From contig CAWCMA010000006.1 in NCBI GenBank assembly GCA_963796565.1, positions 124,001-188,000 on the forward strand: a stretch of 64,000 nucleotides of DNA, given 5' to 3'. The number at the start of each line of letters is the position of its first letter. Within the stretch, counting starts at the first letter, position 1. The notes below the pieces were generated by a model. The model searched no databases and was not told the origin of the DNA. It saw nothing but the letters and a program-made list of their open reading frames with translations. Shown in pieces: positions 17,147-26,712 of the stretch. The DNA is from JAKAVN01 sp963796565 (GTDB lineage: Bacteria; Desulfobacterota; Binatia; Binatales; Binataceae). Position numbers and translations under genes: made by a program.

Positions 17147-18196
17147 TCAGGCCTCCGTGCGCTCCAGCCCTTCGATGATCCGATCCGCGATCGAGCGGAA
17201 CGCCGCGGTAACCGGATGATCCGGGCGCACCGCGACCAGCGGACGCGCGTAGTCGCCGCCTTCGCGCAATTCGCGGACGAGCGGAAGCTCGCCCAAAAAC
17301 GGCACGCCCAGGTCGCGCGCCAACCGTTCGCCGCCGCCGTGCGCGAAGATCTCGTGCCGCGCGCCGCACTTGCGGCAGATGTGATAGCTCATGTTCTCGA
17401 TCACGCCCAGCACCGGCACCTCGACTTCCTGAAACATCGTGACGCCGCGCCGCACGTCCATCAACGCGACCTCCTGCGGCGTAGTAACGATGATCCCGCC
17501 GGCCAGCGCGACGCGCTGGGTTATCGTGAGCTGCGCGTCACCGGTCCCTGGCGGCAGATCGAGTACCAGGCAATCGAGTTCGCCCCATTCGACGTTGAAC
17601 AGGAATTCGGTCTCCAGCTTGGTCACCATCGGGCCGCGCCATATGACCGCCGTCTCGTCGTTCACGAACAGCGCCATCGAGATATAGCGGATGCCGAAGC
17701 TTTCCAGCGGGATGATGCGGCGCTCGGGCGTGAGCTCTACGCGATGCTCCGACCCGACCATCATCGCGACGCTCGGTCCGTAAACGTCGGCGTCCATCAG
17801 CCCGACGCGCCATCCCGCTCGCTGCATCGCCAGCGCCAGGTTCACCGCGACCGTCGATTTGCCCACGCCGCCCTTGCCACTGGCGACCGCTAGGACGTGA
17901 CGCACGCCCGGCACGAGTCGGCGATGCGAGCCGGGGGCCATTTTGGGGGTGCTTGCGGCCTGCTCCATGTGCACGTCGACGGCAGGCACGCCCGGCATTG
18001 CAGCAACCGTGCGGCGGACGTCCTCGACGATTTGCACCGCGACTTCGGAATTCGCGCTCGGCGCGGTAAGCGTCACGGTTACGCCCTTGTACGCGATCTC
18101 GATATCCTTGACCATGCCGAAGGAGACGATGTCGCGGGTAAAGCCGGGATATTTGACTTTCTTGAGTTGGACCAGGATTTCGTTGGGAGTTGGCAT
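17147..18196 (-). CDS. mrp: Mrp/ApbC-type Fe-S carrier P-loop ATPase
   Basis: A 349-residue protein with an N-terminal MIP18 (DUF59) domain (about 1-85) and an Mrp/NBP35 ATPase. ASGKGGVGKST is the deviant Walker A, DADVYGPS and LDLPPGTGDAQLT are family signatures, and ENMSYHICRKCG carries the CxxC that bridges a [4Fe-4S] cluster between two subunits. It delivers Fe-S clusters to apo-proteins in the cytoplasm. It is the first gene of the minus-strand run 18.2-9.9 kb. Confidence 0.95.
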   Translation of the reverse strand: MPTPNEILVQLKKVKYPGFTRDIVSFGMVKDIEIAYKGVTVTLTAPSANSEVAVQIVEDVRRTVAAMPGVPAVDVHMEQAASTPKMAPGSHRRLVPGVRHVLAVASGKGGVGKSTVAVNLALAMQRAGWRVGLMDADVYGPSVAMMVGSEHRVELTPERRIIPLESFGIRYISMALFVNDETAVIWRGPMVTKLETEFLFNVEWGELDCLVLDLPPGTGDAQLTITQRVALAGGIIVTTPQEVALMDVRRGVTMFQEVEVPVLGVIENMSYHICRKCGARHEIFAHGGGERLARDLGVPFLGELPLVRELREGGDYARPLVAVRPDHPVTAAFRSIADRIIEGLERTEA

Positions 18197-18309
18197 TTAT
18201 AAGATGCGGCACGACGGCGCCTTCGGCGCCTCCTTTACGGCCGCGGCCCGATGTTATCATTCCCGAAGTATGGGAAAAACGCGCCGAAGCGCGTCAAAAG
18301 AGATATTCG

Positions 18310-20286
18310 ATGTCGCGCGCGGCTAAGGCGCGGGGTAGCGTGCGAGTCGGTCACGCGCCTGAAGCGAGCGAGTTGGTGCGCTTTGCGGCGCACGAACTCG
18401 CCGCGGGCCTGAGCGCGATGCTGGGAGAGGCTCCGCGGGTCGAGGCCGTCGCCGGCCTCGACCCGCGGAGCCTCTCGGTAGAGACAGAGGCCGCGGCGCT
18501 TTGCGCCGGGGCCTCTGTCTCTACCGAGATTCGTCCCGCGGCATCGCCGCGGGACGAGGCTGCGTTGTCGGGGAGCGCCGCGCGTGAGCGCGCGGCGCTC
18601 CCCGACGACAGCTTCGCGCTGCGGCGATTCTCCGCGCCCGACGCCAGAGGCGCCGGGCGCGGAGAATCGCTGGTGGTCGCGGGCGCCTCGGAGCGCGCCG
18701 CGCTCCACGGCGCCTACGACCTGCTCGAGCACCTCGGCGCGTGCTTCGCGCTGGGCCGGGCGCCCACGCTGCCGCGCCTGAAGCCGGCGCAACTCGCTAC
18801 GCTTGCGCCGTATCGGGTCGCGCCCGCGTTTAGCCGGCGCGCTTTCGTCTCGGACATCATGACCTGGCACTACGAGGACGCCGAGCGGCTGCGGATGCAT
18901 CTCGGTCACGATCGCGAGTTCATCTCCTGGATGGGACGGTGTGGCATCAACGCGTTTTCATACATTCGCCATGCGCACGACACGCGGCTCAAGATCGACG
19001 AAGTGGCTCCGATGCTGGCCGAGCGCGGCATCGAGGCGGAGTACGGCGGCCACGTGCTGCAACTTTTGTTGCCTCGCGATCGGTTCGCCGCGCATCCGGA
19101 ATATTTTCCGTGCGCGGAGGACGGGCGGCGGACGGTAAGTGGCAACCTGTGCGTGTCGAACCGGGAGGCGTTGGAGGTGGTACGCGCGGGAGCGCTCGGC
19201 TACGCGCGCGACAACCCCGAGATGGCGCTGCTGCACATATGGGGCGCGGACGTACGGCGCGGTGCGTGGTGCCGATGCGGCGAGTGCGCCGGGCTTACGC
19301 CGCAACTTCAATATATGAAGGTGGTCAACGAGATTGCGGCGGCGCTGGCGCCTGAAGGCGATGCGGCGCCGCCGGTTGCTTATCTCGCCTACCACGACAC
19401 GCTGGACCCGGATCGCGCGCTGCGCCCGTTCGACAACGTATGGTTCGAATGGGCGCCGCGCGAGCGATGCTACAGTCATGCGATCGACGATCCGGATTGC
19501 ACGGTGAATCCGCGCTACATGGAGTCGCTCAAGCGCTACATCGACCTGTTCGACGGGCGCGGCGGAATTTTCGAGTACTACGCCGACGCGATCCTGTTCG
19601 GCGGGATGGGTTTCGCGACGCCCTCGATCATCATACGCGACCTCGACGCCTACCATCGGATGGGCTTGCGGAGCATCTCGTGCCTCACTTTCGGTACCTT
19701 CAGCGCGCTCGCCTACCCGGTTAACCTGGAGACTTTCGCGCGCGCGACGCGCTCACTCGATATCGATCCTGACGCGGCTGTGGATGACATCGCGGCGGCG
19801 CGGTATCCGGGATGCGGCGCGGCGATGGCGCGGGCGTACCGTTCGATCGCGCGAGCCTCCGCGATGGCGCTTACATACGGCGAAGTGCTGCGTCCGCCGC
19901 TGGAGCCGGCCGGCGCTTCAAGGAGACGGTCGCGGTTGCTGGAGGCGGCGGCGTCGATGCGCGAAGGGATGGCCGCGGCCACAGCGATAATCGAGGGCGC
20001 GGTGGGAGAGCTGGGCGACGCAGTGCGGCCGGAGGTTGGCGCGGAGCGCAATTTATGGGAATACAGCGCTGAGACTCTGGAAGGCGTCGCGCAATGGCTC
20101 GAGGCGCGGACGCTCACGGGTGCCGAGCGCAGCGCGACGGGTGCGCAGGCGATTGAAAAAGTCGATCGCGCGGTGCGGCACATCCGTGAGATCGATTCCG
20201 CGCTGAAGGGCACCTGGGGTACCTATGACTTGGAGCACTTACACGGAATTTGGCTCGAAAGACTGAGGCGCCGACTTGACGAGTAA
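18310..20286 (+). CDS. DUF4838 domain protein with hairpin-rich insert
   Basis: A 658-residue protein. Residues about 5-40 (VRVGHAPEASELVRFAAHELAAGL) and 110-155 (DSFALRRF ... SLVVAGASERAALHGAYDLLEHLG) match the N-terminal alpha/beta domain that precedes DUF4838 in carbohydrate-active proteins; SRRAFVSDIMTWHYED onward is the DUF4838 barrel (LSNREALEVV-like SNREALEVVRAGALGY, CRCGEC). Function in the family is unproven, probably glycan-related. No signal peptide is seen. The ATG at 18310 is in frame and gives the family start. Between the two N-terminal matches, bases 18425-18670 form five long DNA hairpins yet stay in frame, adding about 80 residues of Ala/Arg/Glu-rich sequence. Confidence 0.8.
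   Translation: MSRAAKARGSVRVGHAPEASELVRFAAHELAAGLSAMLGEAPRVEAVAGLDPRSLSVETEAAALCAGASVSTEIRPAASPRDEAALSGSAARERAALPDDSFALRRFSAPDARGAGRGESLVVAGASERAALHGAYDLLEHLGACFALGRAPTLPRLKPAQLATLAPYRVAPAFSRRAFVSDIMTWHYEDAERLRMHLGHDREFISWMGRCGINAFSYIRHAHDTRLKIDEVAPMLAERGIEAEYGGHVLQLLLPRDRFAAHPEYFPCAEDGRRTVSGNLCVSNREALEVVRAGALGYARDNPEMALLHIWGADVRRGAWCRCGECAGLTPQLQYMKVVNEIAAALAPEGDAAPPVAYLAYHDTLDPDRALRPFDNVWFEWAPRERCYSHAIDDPDCTVNPRYMESLKRYIDLFDGRGGIFEYYADAILFGGMGFATPSIIIRDLDAYHRMGLRSISCLTFGTFSALAYPVNLETFARATRSLDIDPDAAVDDIAAARYPGCGAAMARAYRSIARASAMALTYGEVLRPPLEPAGASRRRSRLLEAAASMREGMAAATAIIEGAVGELGDAVRPEVGAERNLWEYSAETLEGVAQWLEARTLTGAERSATGAQAIEKVDRAVRHIREIDSALKGTWGTYDLEHLHGIWLERLRRRLDE
18425..18670. repeat. Five consecutive long inverted repeats inside a coding region
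   Basis: Arms read by eye: 18425-18448/18453-18476 (24 bp perfect, 4-base loop); 18473-18492/18510-18529 (20 bp, plus an inner 6-bp stem after one mismatch); 18531-18542/18546-18557 (12 bp, 3-base loop); 18567-18584/18589-18606 (18 bp, TGAG loop); 18624-18640/18654-18670 (17 bp plus an inner 4-bp stem). The five differ in sequence, so this is not one repeat copied. They sit almost back to back and only within the N-terminal part of the DUF4838 gene. None has a T-run. Confidence 0.9.
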
Positions 20287-20327
20287 GTATCGCATACGGA
20301 GCACAGCGCACGGGAGGCCATGCATCG

Positions 20328-21494
20328 ATGGAAAACGGTAACAACGGCTTCGTGCTGTCGGAGGAGCTGACCGCGCTGCGCGAGCAGGTCAAGCGCATCA
20401 TCCGCGACGAAATCATCCCGATCGAAGAACGCATCGATCCCGATGCGGCCGAGATTCCCGAGAGCGAGTTCTGGCCGATCGCGCGCAAAACCCAGGCCGC
20501 CGGTCTGTGGTGCATGGGCGTGCCGCAAAAGTACGGCGGCGGCGGCCTCGGCACTTTCGACATGTGCGTGCTGATGGAACAGATGGCGCAGCATCGGATG
20601 GGCTTGTACAACCCGGGCGCAGGCGTGTTCGGGCGTGCGTTGCCGCCGGTCATCTGGGCCGGCACCGAGGAACAGATCCAGAAATACGCCGTCCCCGCGG
20701 TCAAGAACGCCTGGCACACCTTCTTTGCGATAACCGAGCCCTCCGGCGGATCCGATCCGGCCGGTGCGATCCAATGCCGCGCGGTGCGCAAGGGCGACAC
20801 CTACGTGCTCAACGGCACCAAGATTTTTTCCTCCCACGCGCACGAGGCCGAATGGGGCGTGGTATTCACGCGCACCGATCCCACCGCCGGCCGCGCCGGT
20901 ATCACCGCCTTCATCGTCAACAAGAACACGCCCGGCTTCACCGCGCGTCCGTTCAAGGTGCTGCGCACGGCGGCGCTGCCATGCGAGGTCCATTTCGAAG
21001 ATTGCACGCTGCCGGCCGAGCAGCGGCTCGGCCCCGAGGGCGGGGGGCTGACGCTGTGCCTCGATTTGTTGACGCGGCTGCGCTTTCCATACTCGGCCTG
21101 CAACATCGGCGTCGGCGTGGCGGCGCTGAGGATGGCGGTCGCGCATGCCAAGCAGCGCAAAACCTTCGGCGAGTTGCTGGCGCGCCGCCAGGCGATCCAA
21201 TGGATGCTGGCCGATTCCGAGGTCGAGCTACGCGCGGCGCGCTGGCTCACTTGGGACGGCGCATGGAAGGCCGACCGCGGCGAGGACGCGCGAATGGAAG
21301 CGTCGATCGCGAAACTGTATTCGAGCGAGGCGTTGGGCCGCGTGATCGACCGCGCGGTGCAAATCCACGGCGGCTACGGCGTAAGCAAGGAATTCCCGCT
21401 CGAGCGATGGTACCGCGAGGCGCGCATCCGCCGGATCGGCGAGGGTCCTTCGGAAGTGCATCGGATGGTGATCGCGCGCAACCTGCTGCGCTAG
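20328..21494 (+). CDS. Acyl-CoA dehydrogenase
   Basis: A 388-residue flavoprotein. The N-terminal helical domain is followed by FFAITEPSGGSDPAGAIQCRA (FAD/substrate loop), GTKIFSSHAHEAEWGVVFTRT, RKTFGELLARRQAIQWMLADSE, and QIHGGYGVSKEFPLERWYREARI; IGEGPSEVHR includes the Glu at the usual position of the catalytic base. It oxidises an acyl-CoA to the enoyl-CoA and passes electrons to ETF. Chain length or substrate cannot be read. The CaiB-like gene 51 bases downstream suggests a shared route for a carboxylic acid via its CoA ester. Confidence 0.92.
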   Translation: MENGNNGFVLSEELTALREQVKRIIRDEIIPIEERIDPDAAEIPESEFWPIARKTQAAGLWCMGVPQKYGGGGLGTFDMCVLMEQMAQHRMGLYNPGAGVFGRALPPVIWAGTEEQIQKYAVPAVKNAWHTFFAITEPSGGSDPAGAIQCRAVRKGDTYVLNGTKIFSSHAHEAEWGVVFTRTDPTAGRAGITAFIVNKNTPGFTARPFKVLRTAALPCEVHFEDCTLPAEQRLGPEGGGLTLCLDLLTRLRFPYSACNIGVGVAALRMAVAHAKQRKTFGELLARRQAIQWMLADSEVELRAARWLTWDGAWKADRGEDARMEASIAKLYSSEALGRVIDRAVQIHGGYGVSKEFPLERWYREARIRRIGEGPSEVHRMVIARNLLR

Positions 21495-21545
21495 GCGCGT
21501 GCAACGGCGGCGATACGACCCCGGCGAAGAGAGATAAAAAATCCG

Positions 21546-22733
21546 ATGAGCTTGCCGCTGGAGGGAATTCGCGTAATCGACCTGGGCCAGATTTTCGCCG
21601 CGCCATACTGCACCTTGCAGCTCGCCCAGATGGGCGCCGAGATCATCAAGATCGAACCGCCCGGCATCGGCGAGAGCCTGCGGCGGGCCGAGTCGTCGCC
21701 GGGCGGCGTCGGATATTCCTTCCTGATGCTCAATGCCAACAAGCGTTCGGTGACGCTCAACTTGAAGCATCCGCGCGGCCGCGAGATCATCCTCAAGCTC
21801 ATCGAACGCGCCGACGTGTTGGTGGAGAACTACTCGGCGGGCGTGATGGAATCCTTCGGCCTCGGCTACGAGGACCTGCGCGGCCGCTTCCGGCGCCTGG
21901 TTTACGCCAGCGCCAAGGGCTACGCGAGCGACGGTCCGTGGGCGCGCCTGGGCGCGATGGACTCCACGGTACAGGCGAGCTCGGGCTTAATGAGCGTGAC
22001 CGGCTACCCCGATCGCAGCGGGGTGAAGACGCCCGCCACCTTCATCGACATGGGCACCGGCAGCCATCTCGTGAGCGGCATTTTAGCCGCGCTGCTGCAG
22101 CGCGAGCGCAGCGGGCGTGGGCAACGAGTCGAGGTCGCGATGCTCGACGTGTGCGTTCCGGCGCTCACCGGTCTCATCGCCGATCGTTTGCAGGGACGCG
22201 AGCTCGAGCGTCTGGGCAACCGGCATCGTAATGCCTGCCCTTCCGACGTCTATCCCGCGGCCGACGGCGAGATTCTGATTTTCTGCCTCACCGAGCCGCA
22301 TTGGCGCACGCTCGCCAAGCTGATTTGGCGCGAGGAGTTGATCGCCGATCCGCTCTTCAAGAATCACGCCGCGCGCCTTGCCAACGTCGACGAGGTCGAC
22401 CGCGCGGTTGCGGGATGGACGCGCACAAAGAGCCGCGAAGAGCTTATCGCGGCGCTCATCGCAGCGGGTGTGCCCTGTGCGCCGGTGCGCACGGTCGCCG
22501 AATTGACCGCCGATCCCGAAGTGGCGCGGAACGGGATGCTGCTCGACAGCGAATTTCCGACTCGTGGCGCGATCAAGGTTGCAGGGTCGCCGATCAAGCT
22601 GTCGGAGGCGCCGCCGCCCAAACAGCCCCGGATGCGTCCGCCGGTGCTGGGCGAGCATACCGCCGAAGTGTTGGCGAGCGTCGGAATCGACGCGGCTGAA
22701 CTCGAGCGGCTGCGCGCCGAGGGCGTGGTCTGA
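21546..22733 (+). CDS. CaiB/BaiF family CoA-transferase (type III)
   Basis: A 395-residue type III CoA-transferase. LEGIRVIDLGQIFAAPYCTLQLAQ and GAEIIKIEPPG open the protein; KRSVTLNLKHPRGREII and ADVLVENYSAGVMESFGLGYEDL are typical; TFIDMGTGSHLVSGILAAL contains the Asp that forms the acyl/CoA intermediate. It moves CoA between carboxylic acids. It follows the acyl-CoA dehydrogenase closely and probably activates that enzyme's substrate. GAAGAGAGAT lies just before the ATG. Confidence 0.93.
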   Translation: MSLPLEGIRVIDLGQIFAAPYCTLQLAQMGAEIIKIEPPGIGESLRRAESSPGGVGYSFLMLNANKRSVTLNLKHPRGREIILKLIERADVLVENYSAGVMESFGLGYEDLRGRFRRLVYASAKGYASDGPWARLGAMDSTVQASSGLMSVTGYPDRSGVKTPATFIDMGTGSHLVSGILAALLQRERSGRGQRVEVAMLDVCVPALTGLIADRLQGRELERLGNRHRNACPSDVYPAADGEILIFCLTEPHWRTLAKLIWREELIADPLFKNHAARLANVDEVDRAVAGWTRTKSREELIAALIAAGVPCAPVRTVAELTADPEVARNGMLLDSEFPTRGAIKVAGSPIKLSEAPPPKQPRMRPPVLGEHTAEVLASVGIDAAELERLRAEGVV

Positions 22734-22765
22734 GCAGCGGGGGCATCCGGTGCATACGATGCATA

Positions 22766-22780
22766 CGCGGGCCTCCCGCG
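22766..22780 (+). terminator. Possible terminator hairpin
   Basis: CGCGGG, loop CCT, CCCGCG, 33 bases after the CaiB-like stop. There is no T-run, so this is at most a weak or Rho-dependent end. An imperfect direct repeat of TGCATACG lies just before it. Confidence 0.3.
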
Positions 22781-22850
22781 CGTGAATTCTGACGTGTACT
22801 GACTCGACCAACAAAGCGAACGGCTGTGGCTGCCATGTTACAACTGCGTC

Positions 22851-25249
22851 ATGGCGGTCCATGAACGCGCTCCGCAGCCCATCGACGGCGCCAGTTCGGG
22901 CGGCAGGTCGATCGAACTCGGTCCGCCGGTGGCGGACCGGGCCTCGCTGGAATCAGTGTCGGGCGCGGGCGCCGTCGAATTCTACCTGCTAACCGAGGCG
23001 GCAAATCGCGCGTGGGCTGCGATCAGCGCGAGCCTTGCTTCGGGAGCCGGTGCGGTCTTCTGGATTGGCGGATCGGCGGGAGCCGGCAAAACCCATTTCC
23101 TCAACTACCTGATGGCGCGCGATCCTGAGGCTCGGGCTCGAGGCCCGCGCGGAAGTCTACGATCTCGAGCAACGGATGTTCGATCTGCTGGCGCGAGAAA
23201 TCGGCGCCGGCGACGCGGGCGCGATGCTTTGGCGGCGGCTGCATGGAAGCGAGGCGCTTGGCGTCGCATTCGAGCAGGCGCATCGCGTCGGCATCCGCGC
23301 CATCAGTGTCGCCATAGATTTCGGCGCGACCGACGCGGCGACATGGGATAGCTACTTCGGAGAACTCGCGCGCGCGGCCGCTCGCAATCGCCAGATCGCA
23401 TTCAACGTGTACGTTGCGGCGCGCACGAGAGCCCCCGCGGGCGCGATGGCGCTCGAGGTCGCGCCGGCCGATTGCGGGGAGCGAATATTGGCCGCTGTGG
23501 CGCGAGCGCGCCGGGTCGTGGACGAGGCCGCCGTCGCGGCATCGTACGATGGCACCGACATCGGAGGCTTGGAGCCGCGCGCGATCTTTCCGTTCGATCC
23601 GAGGGCGCTCGAAACGCTCCGCGACCTGGCCGGTGAGCCGGCAAGCGTGGCGGCTTTGGCAAAACTTGTGAGCGCGGCGCTCGCGGCATATCGCGAACCC
23701 GCCGAGGGCCCCGCGCGACCGCTTCTGCCGGTCGAGCTGATGGAGGCCGCAGCGGTGGCCAAGCGGGTGGAGGAACGGCTGGGCGAGGCCGGACGCGCTG
23801 CGCTCAGGATTGCGCATCGCGCTGCCGACGCGATGGAGGAACGCGGGTGCGCGCGCGGGATCGTCGATGTGTTGATGCTGGAGCGGCTAGGCGGCGGCGC
23901 GCGGGCGCTGGCGGCCGGCGAGTTGCGGGCGCGCCTGCCCGAGCGCTACCAGCGTCGCGGCTCCTCGCCGCCGGCCAGTGCCGCAATCGCCGCAATGCTG
24001 CAGGCGCTGGCGGCACGCACCGGGGGGGTGATTACTTTCGACGCGCGCGCGGCGCAGTTCAACTCGCGCGCCGCTGGAGCGTCTGAAGTCGCGGCCTTCA
24101 ATAACGCGCTTCCGCTCATCCGGCGCTTCGACGCGATGCTCGGTGAGGCGGCCGAGTTGCCCGAGGTACGGGCCAGGCTCAAGCGCGCGAACGACGCGAT
24201 GGCGCGGGCGGTGGAAGCGGCGCATCGCGCCGGCGCGACGCTGGAAGCGGCGCATCGCGAGTTGCGCGCCGAGCTCAAGCCGGAGCATCGGCGAACCCTG
24301 GACGATTTTATCGCGCTCGCCGGCGCAGGCCCCGGCGCGACTTATCGAGCAGGCGGCCGAGCCGCAAACGCGTGCGCGGGCCGACCGCGTCATCGCGGCC
24401 TACGAGGCGTTGGCGGCGGCAGCCGCCGCGGCGCCGCGGATGCGCGAGATGCGCGAGTACCTTCGCGCAACCGAGTTGATGCCCGACATCGCGGGGGACG
24501 TCGTGGGAGATGACGCGGCCGTGGACAAAGCGGTCGCGGCGGCGCAGGTCGAATGCCAGCTCTTGCTGGTCGCGCTCGACAGCGGAGTGCCGCGCTGGGA
24601 GCCGCGCGGCTTCGACGTGATCGAGGTGCGCTTTCAGAAATTCAAATGGAACTACATCCAGATATATCAGGCCGCGCATGAGCGCTGGCGGCGCGAGAGT
24701 GAGCGCATGGCGATCGAGCTCGCTGACGCGCGTGAGCATTTCGGCGCGCTTAGCAGGCTCAATTCGATCGCCGCGCTGGGCGCTTCCGTCGGCAGCGCGC
24801 TCGGGACGCGGATCGAAGAGCTGGAGCGCCGGGTCACGCGATGCGCCATCGATGCGCCGATGATGCTCGATCTCGTGCCGCGCTGTCCACGATGCGGGTT
24901 CGTGCTGGGCGCGGCGCTGCCGGCTGCGGAGCTGGATGAAGTCTTCGAGGAGATAAGGCGCGCGCTCAAGGCCAAGCTGTCCGCGCTTTCGCACGACGCG
25001 ATCGCGCGGCTCATCCGCCAGCACGACCGCGGCCATCGGCTCGACGGCTTTCTCAAAATCATCCAAGCCGCCCATACCGACGCGCTGGTGCGCGTGCTCG
25101 ACGACAATCTCGCGCGCTACCTCGAGCGGCTGCTCGACGACGCGCGCGACGGGGTTCCGCATGTGATCGAGCCATTCGTGCGTTCGCGCCGCGAGGGGTT
25201 GCGCAATGCCAAGCGGGCCGCGCGGGCGGTCAAGCCGCGGCCCGAGTAA
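22851..25249 (+). pseudogene. Large P-loop ATPase with Cys pair, interrupted by two frameshifts
   Basis: Three adjacent frames read as one protein of about 800 residues. Part 1 (22851 to about 23125) has FWIGGSAGAGKTHFLNYLMA, a Walker A. Part 2 (about 23125 to 24333) continues with LEARAEVYDLEQRMFDLLA and a helical body including FPFDPRALETLRDLAG. Part 3 (about 24333 to 25249) runs from RLIEQAAEPQTRARADRV to a CPRCG pair and a helical end. Both joins are +1: one extra base near 23122-23126, and one extra C in the C4 run at 24330-24333. Correcting each restores continuous sequence. Either assembly/sequencing errors or real inactivation. It vaguely resembles the large DUF6079-type ATPases; I do not claim the family. 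Confidence 0.65.
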
Positions 25250-25358
25250 CCGTCGCGAGCCGCAAGACTGACGCGAACCGAGACTGAGGCGAATGATGAG
25301 GCGTCGATGCGACTACGAATGACTGTGGGTGGCTTGGTCGCTCGGCGGCGGCGAGCGG

Positions 25359-25625
25359 TCAGCTCGAAGCTGGCGAGTGCGGCCGTTTGCGCGGCTTTCC
25401 GGGAGGAAACGCGCTGGCGGGCCGCCGGCGCGCTCTGATATTGAACTGGTCGAGCACGCGGAAATAAATATTCCGGACGACCTCCATTCCCCACAACAGC
25501 GCGAGCCCCAAGCTCACGCCGATCCCGTAAAGCACCGAGCCGAGAACTCCGGCCACGCCGAGAGCCTCGGGCTTGTACGGTTCCTGCGAAATGCGGGCCT
25601 CTTCCTGGCCGGGGTCAACCATCAA
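25359..25625 (-). CDS. Small single-TM hypothetical protein
   Basis: An 88-residue protein with a charged N-terminus, one hydrophobic segment (GVAGVLGSVLYGIGVSLGLALLWGM) and a basic, Pro-rich tail. The two leading Met codons allow a start at 25625 or 25622. No family is recognised. It lies between the frameshifted ATPase (convergent) and the DUF1080-like gene on the same strand, 78 bases away. Confidence 0.5.
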   Translation of the reverse strand: MMVDPGQEEARISQEPYKPEALGVAGVLGSVLYGIGVSLGLALLWGMEVVRNIYFRVLDQFNIRARRRPASAFPPGKPRKRPHSPASS

Positions 25626-25703
25626 GCTTCACACTATGGCGCGGCGCACGGGCGCGCAAGCGCCGGCGCGAACGGCGGCCGTCTGACTATTCCAGGCCGA
25701 CGG

Positions 25704-26510
25704 CTACGAACCGGCTGGCGCCGGCGTCAACTTGATATTGTCGAAGCTGACCCTCGAATCGTTCTGCGACCAAACCCCGATGCGTCCCTTGGCGAGCGAG
25801 CCGTCGTCGACCGCGAACATCTGCTTGCCGTCGAGGTAGGCGATGAAATGACCGCCGCGCGCGTCAACCTTGAAAGTATACCAGTGACCGCGTTCCAGCG
25901 TCGCCGGAACTTCCTTGATCAGGTTCAAATGCCCGCCGTTCATCCGGTACAACGCCAGGGTGTCCTTGGGGCAGGCGGCGGCAAGCACGTAGTAGTTCTG
26001 CGGATCGGTATAGCGAAAGACCAGCCCCGCGTAGCTGCCCCAGGCGCCGCCCCACGGCTTGAAGGCGGCCTCGTAGCTGAAGTCAGTATAGTCAGCGCTG
26101 TCCCTGGGAATAGCCAGTAGATAATTGTCGTTGAAAAACGAGTCGAACCAGAGCTTCACCGTCCTGGTGCGCGGCAGGCCATAGCCCGGCAGACCAATGG
26201 TGTTAGGCTCGCTCGGCGCGTCGGGGTCGATAACCACCCGCCAATCGCCGCTGACCGCCTTCCAATCCTGTGGCTTCGAGTAGCCGCGGTCGTGGTCGAA
26301 GTTCCAGACCTTTGATCCGTCGGAATTTGCGGAATTTGCGGAATTCGCGGAATTCGCCGCATCAGAGGGCGCCGCCGCATCTGCCGCTACGACAACCTCG
26401 GCCGCGGCTCGATTGCTCGCGGCGAGCGCCACGCTGGCCGCCATCGCTAACGTGCTGGCGAGCGCGAATGCCCACAGCGCAGGCCGCAATACACACTTCT
26501 TCTCAGTCAT
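25704..26510 (-). CDS. Exported concanavalin/DUF1080-like protein
   Basis: A 268-residue protein with a signal peptide (MTEKKCVLRPALWAFALAS and on, ending near VALAAS), a short Ala/Ser/Asn linker, then one beta-sandwich domain of the LamG/DUF1080 (3-keto-disaccharide hydrolase) type: WNFDHD, WRVVIDP, YTDFSYEAAFKPWGG, AGLVFRYTDPQNYYVLAA, GHWYTFKVDARGGHFIAYLDGKQ and GRIGVWSQNDSRVSFDNI. Enzyme activity is not implied; it may just bind sugar. The start at 26510 is chosen because GGTGGTGGAG precedes it; the frame is open to 26540. Confidence 0.75.
   Translation of the reverse strand: MTEKKCVLRPALWAFALASTLAMAASVALAASNRAAAEVVVAADAAAPSDAANSANSANSANSDGSKVWNFDHDRGYSKPQDWKAVSGDWRVVIDPDAPSEPNTIGLPGYGLPRTRTVKLWFDSFFNDNYLLAIPRDSADYTDFSYEAAFKPWGGAWGSYAGLVFRYTDPQNYYVLAAACPKDTLALYRMNGGHLNLIKEVPATLERGHWYTFKVDARGGHFIAYLDGKQMFAVDDGSLAKGRIGVWSQNDSRVSFDNIKLTPAPAGS
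26322..26357. repeat. Four 9-bp tandem repeats inside the DUF1080-like gene
   Basis: GGAATTTGC, GGAATTTGC, GGAATTCGC, GGAATTCGC in a row. On the coding (minus) strand they give the NSA repeat in the linker between signal peptide and domain. The 9-bp unit keeps frame, so the linker length can vary by slippage. Confidence 0.85.
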
Positions 26511-26712
26511 CTCCACCACCTTGCTCAAAGTCCGAAACATCCCACGATCCGGCTACGATCCGGAACTGTCAGAAAACGATTGCGCACGATTGTTTTGGAT
26601 AGATACCCATGATGTCAAGGACGAAGTGAGTTTCGCTGTCTATTCGCTTTTAGCCGCTCAGCACGATCTCGTCGATTTTCATACTGCGCAATAGTTCATT
26701 GACTTGACTGTC

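Noticed and set aside
18425..18670. Hairpin array as a set of transcription terminators or a non-coding region
   Set aside because: No T-runs, and family-like coding sequence lies on both sides in the same frame.
24320..24345. Programmed +1 frameshift in the P-loop ATPase
   Set aside because: The site is just a C4 run without a slippery pattern, stop codon or downstream structure typical of programmed shifts, and there is a second unrelated break 1.2 kb away.
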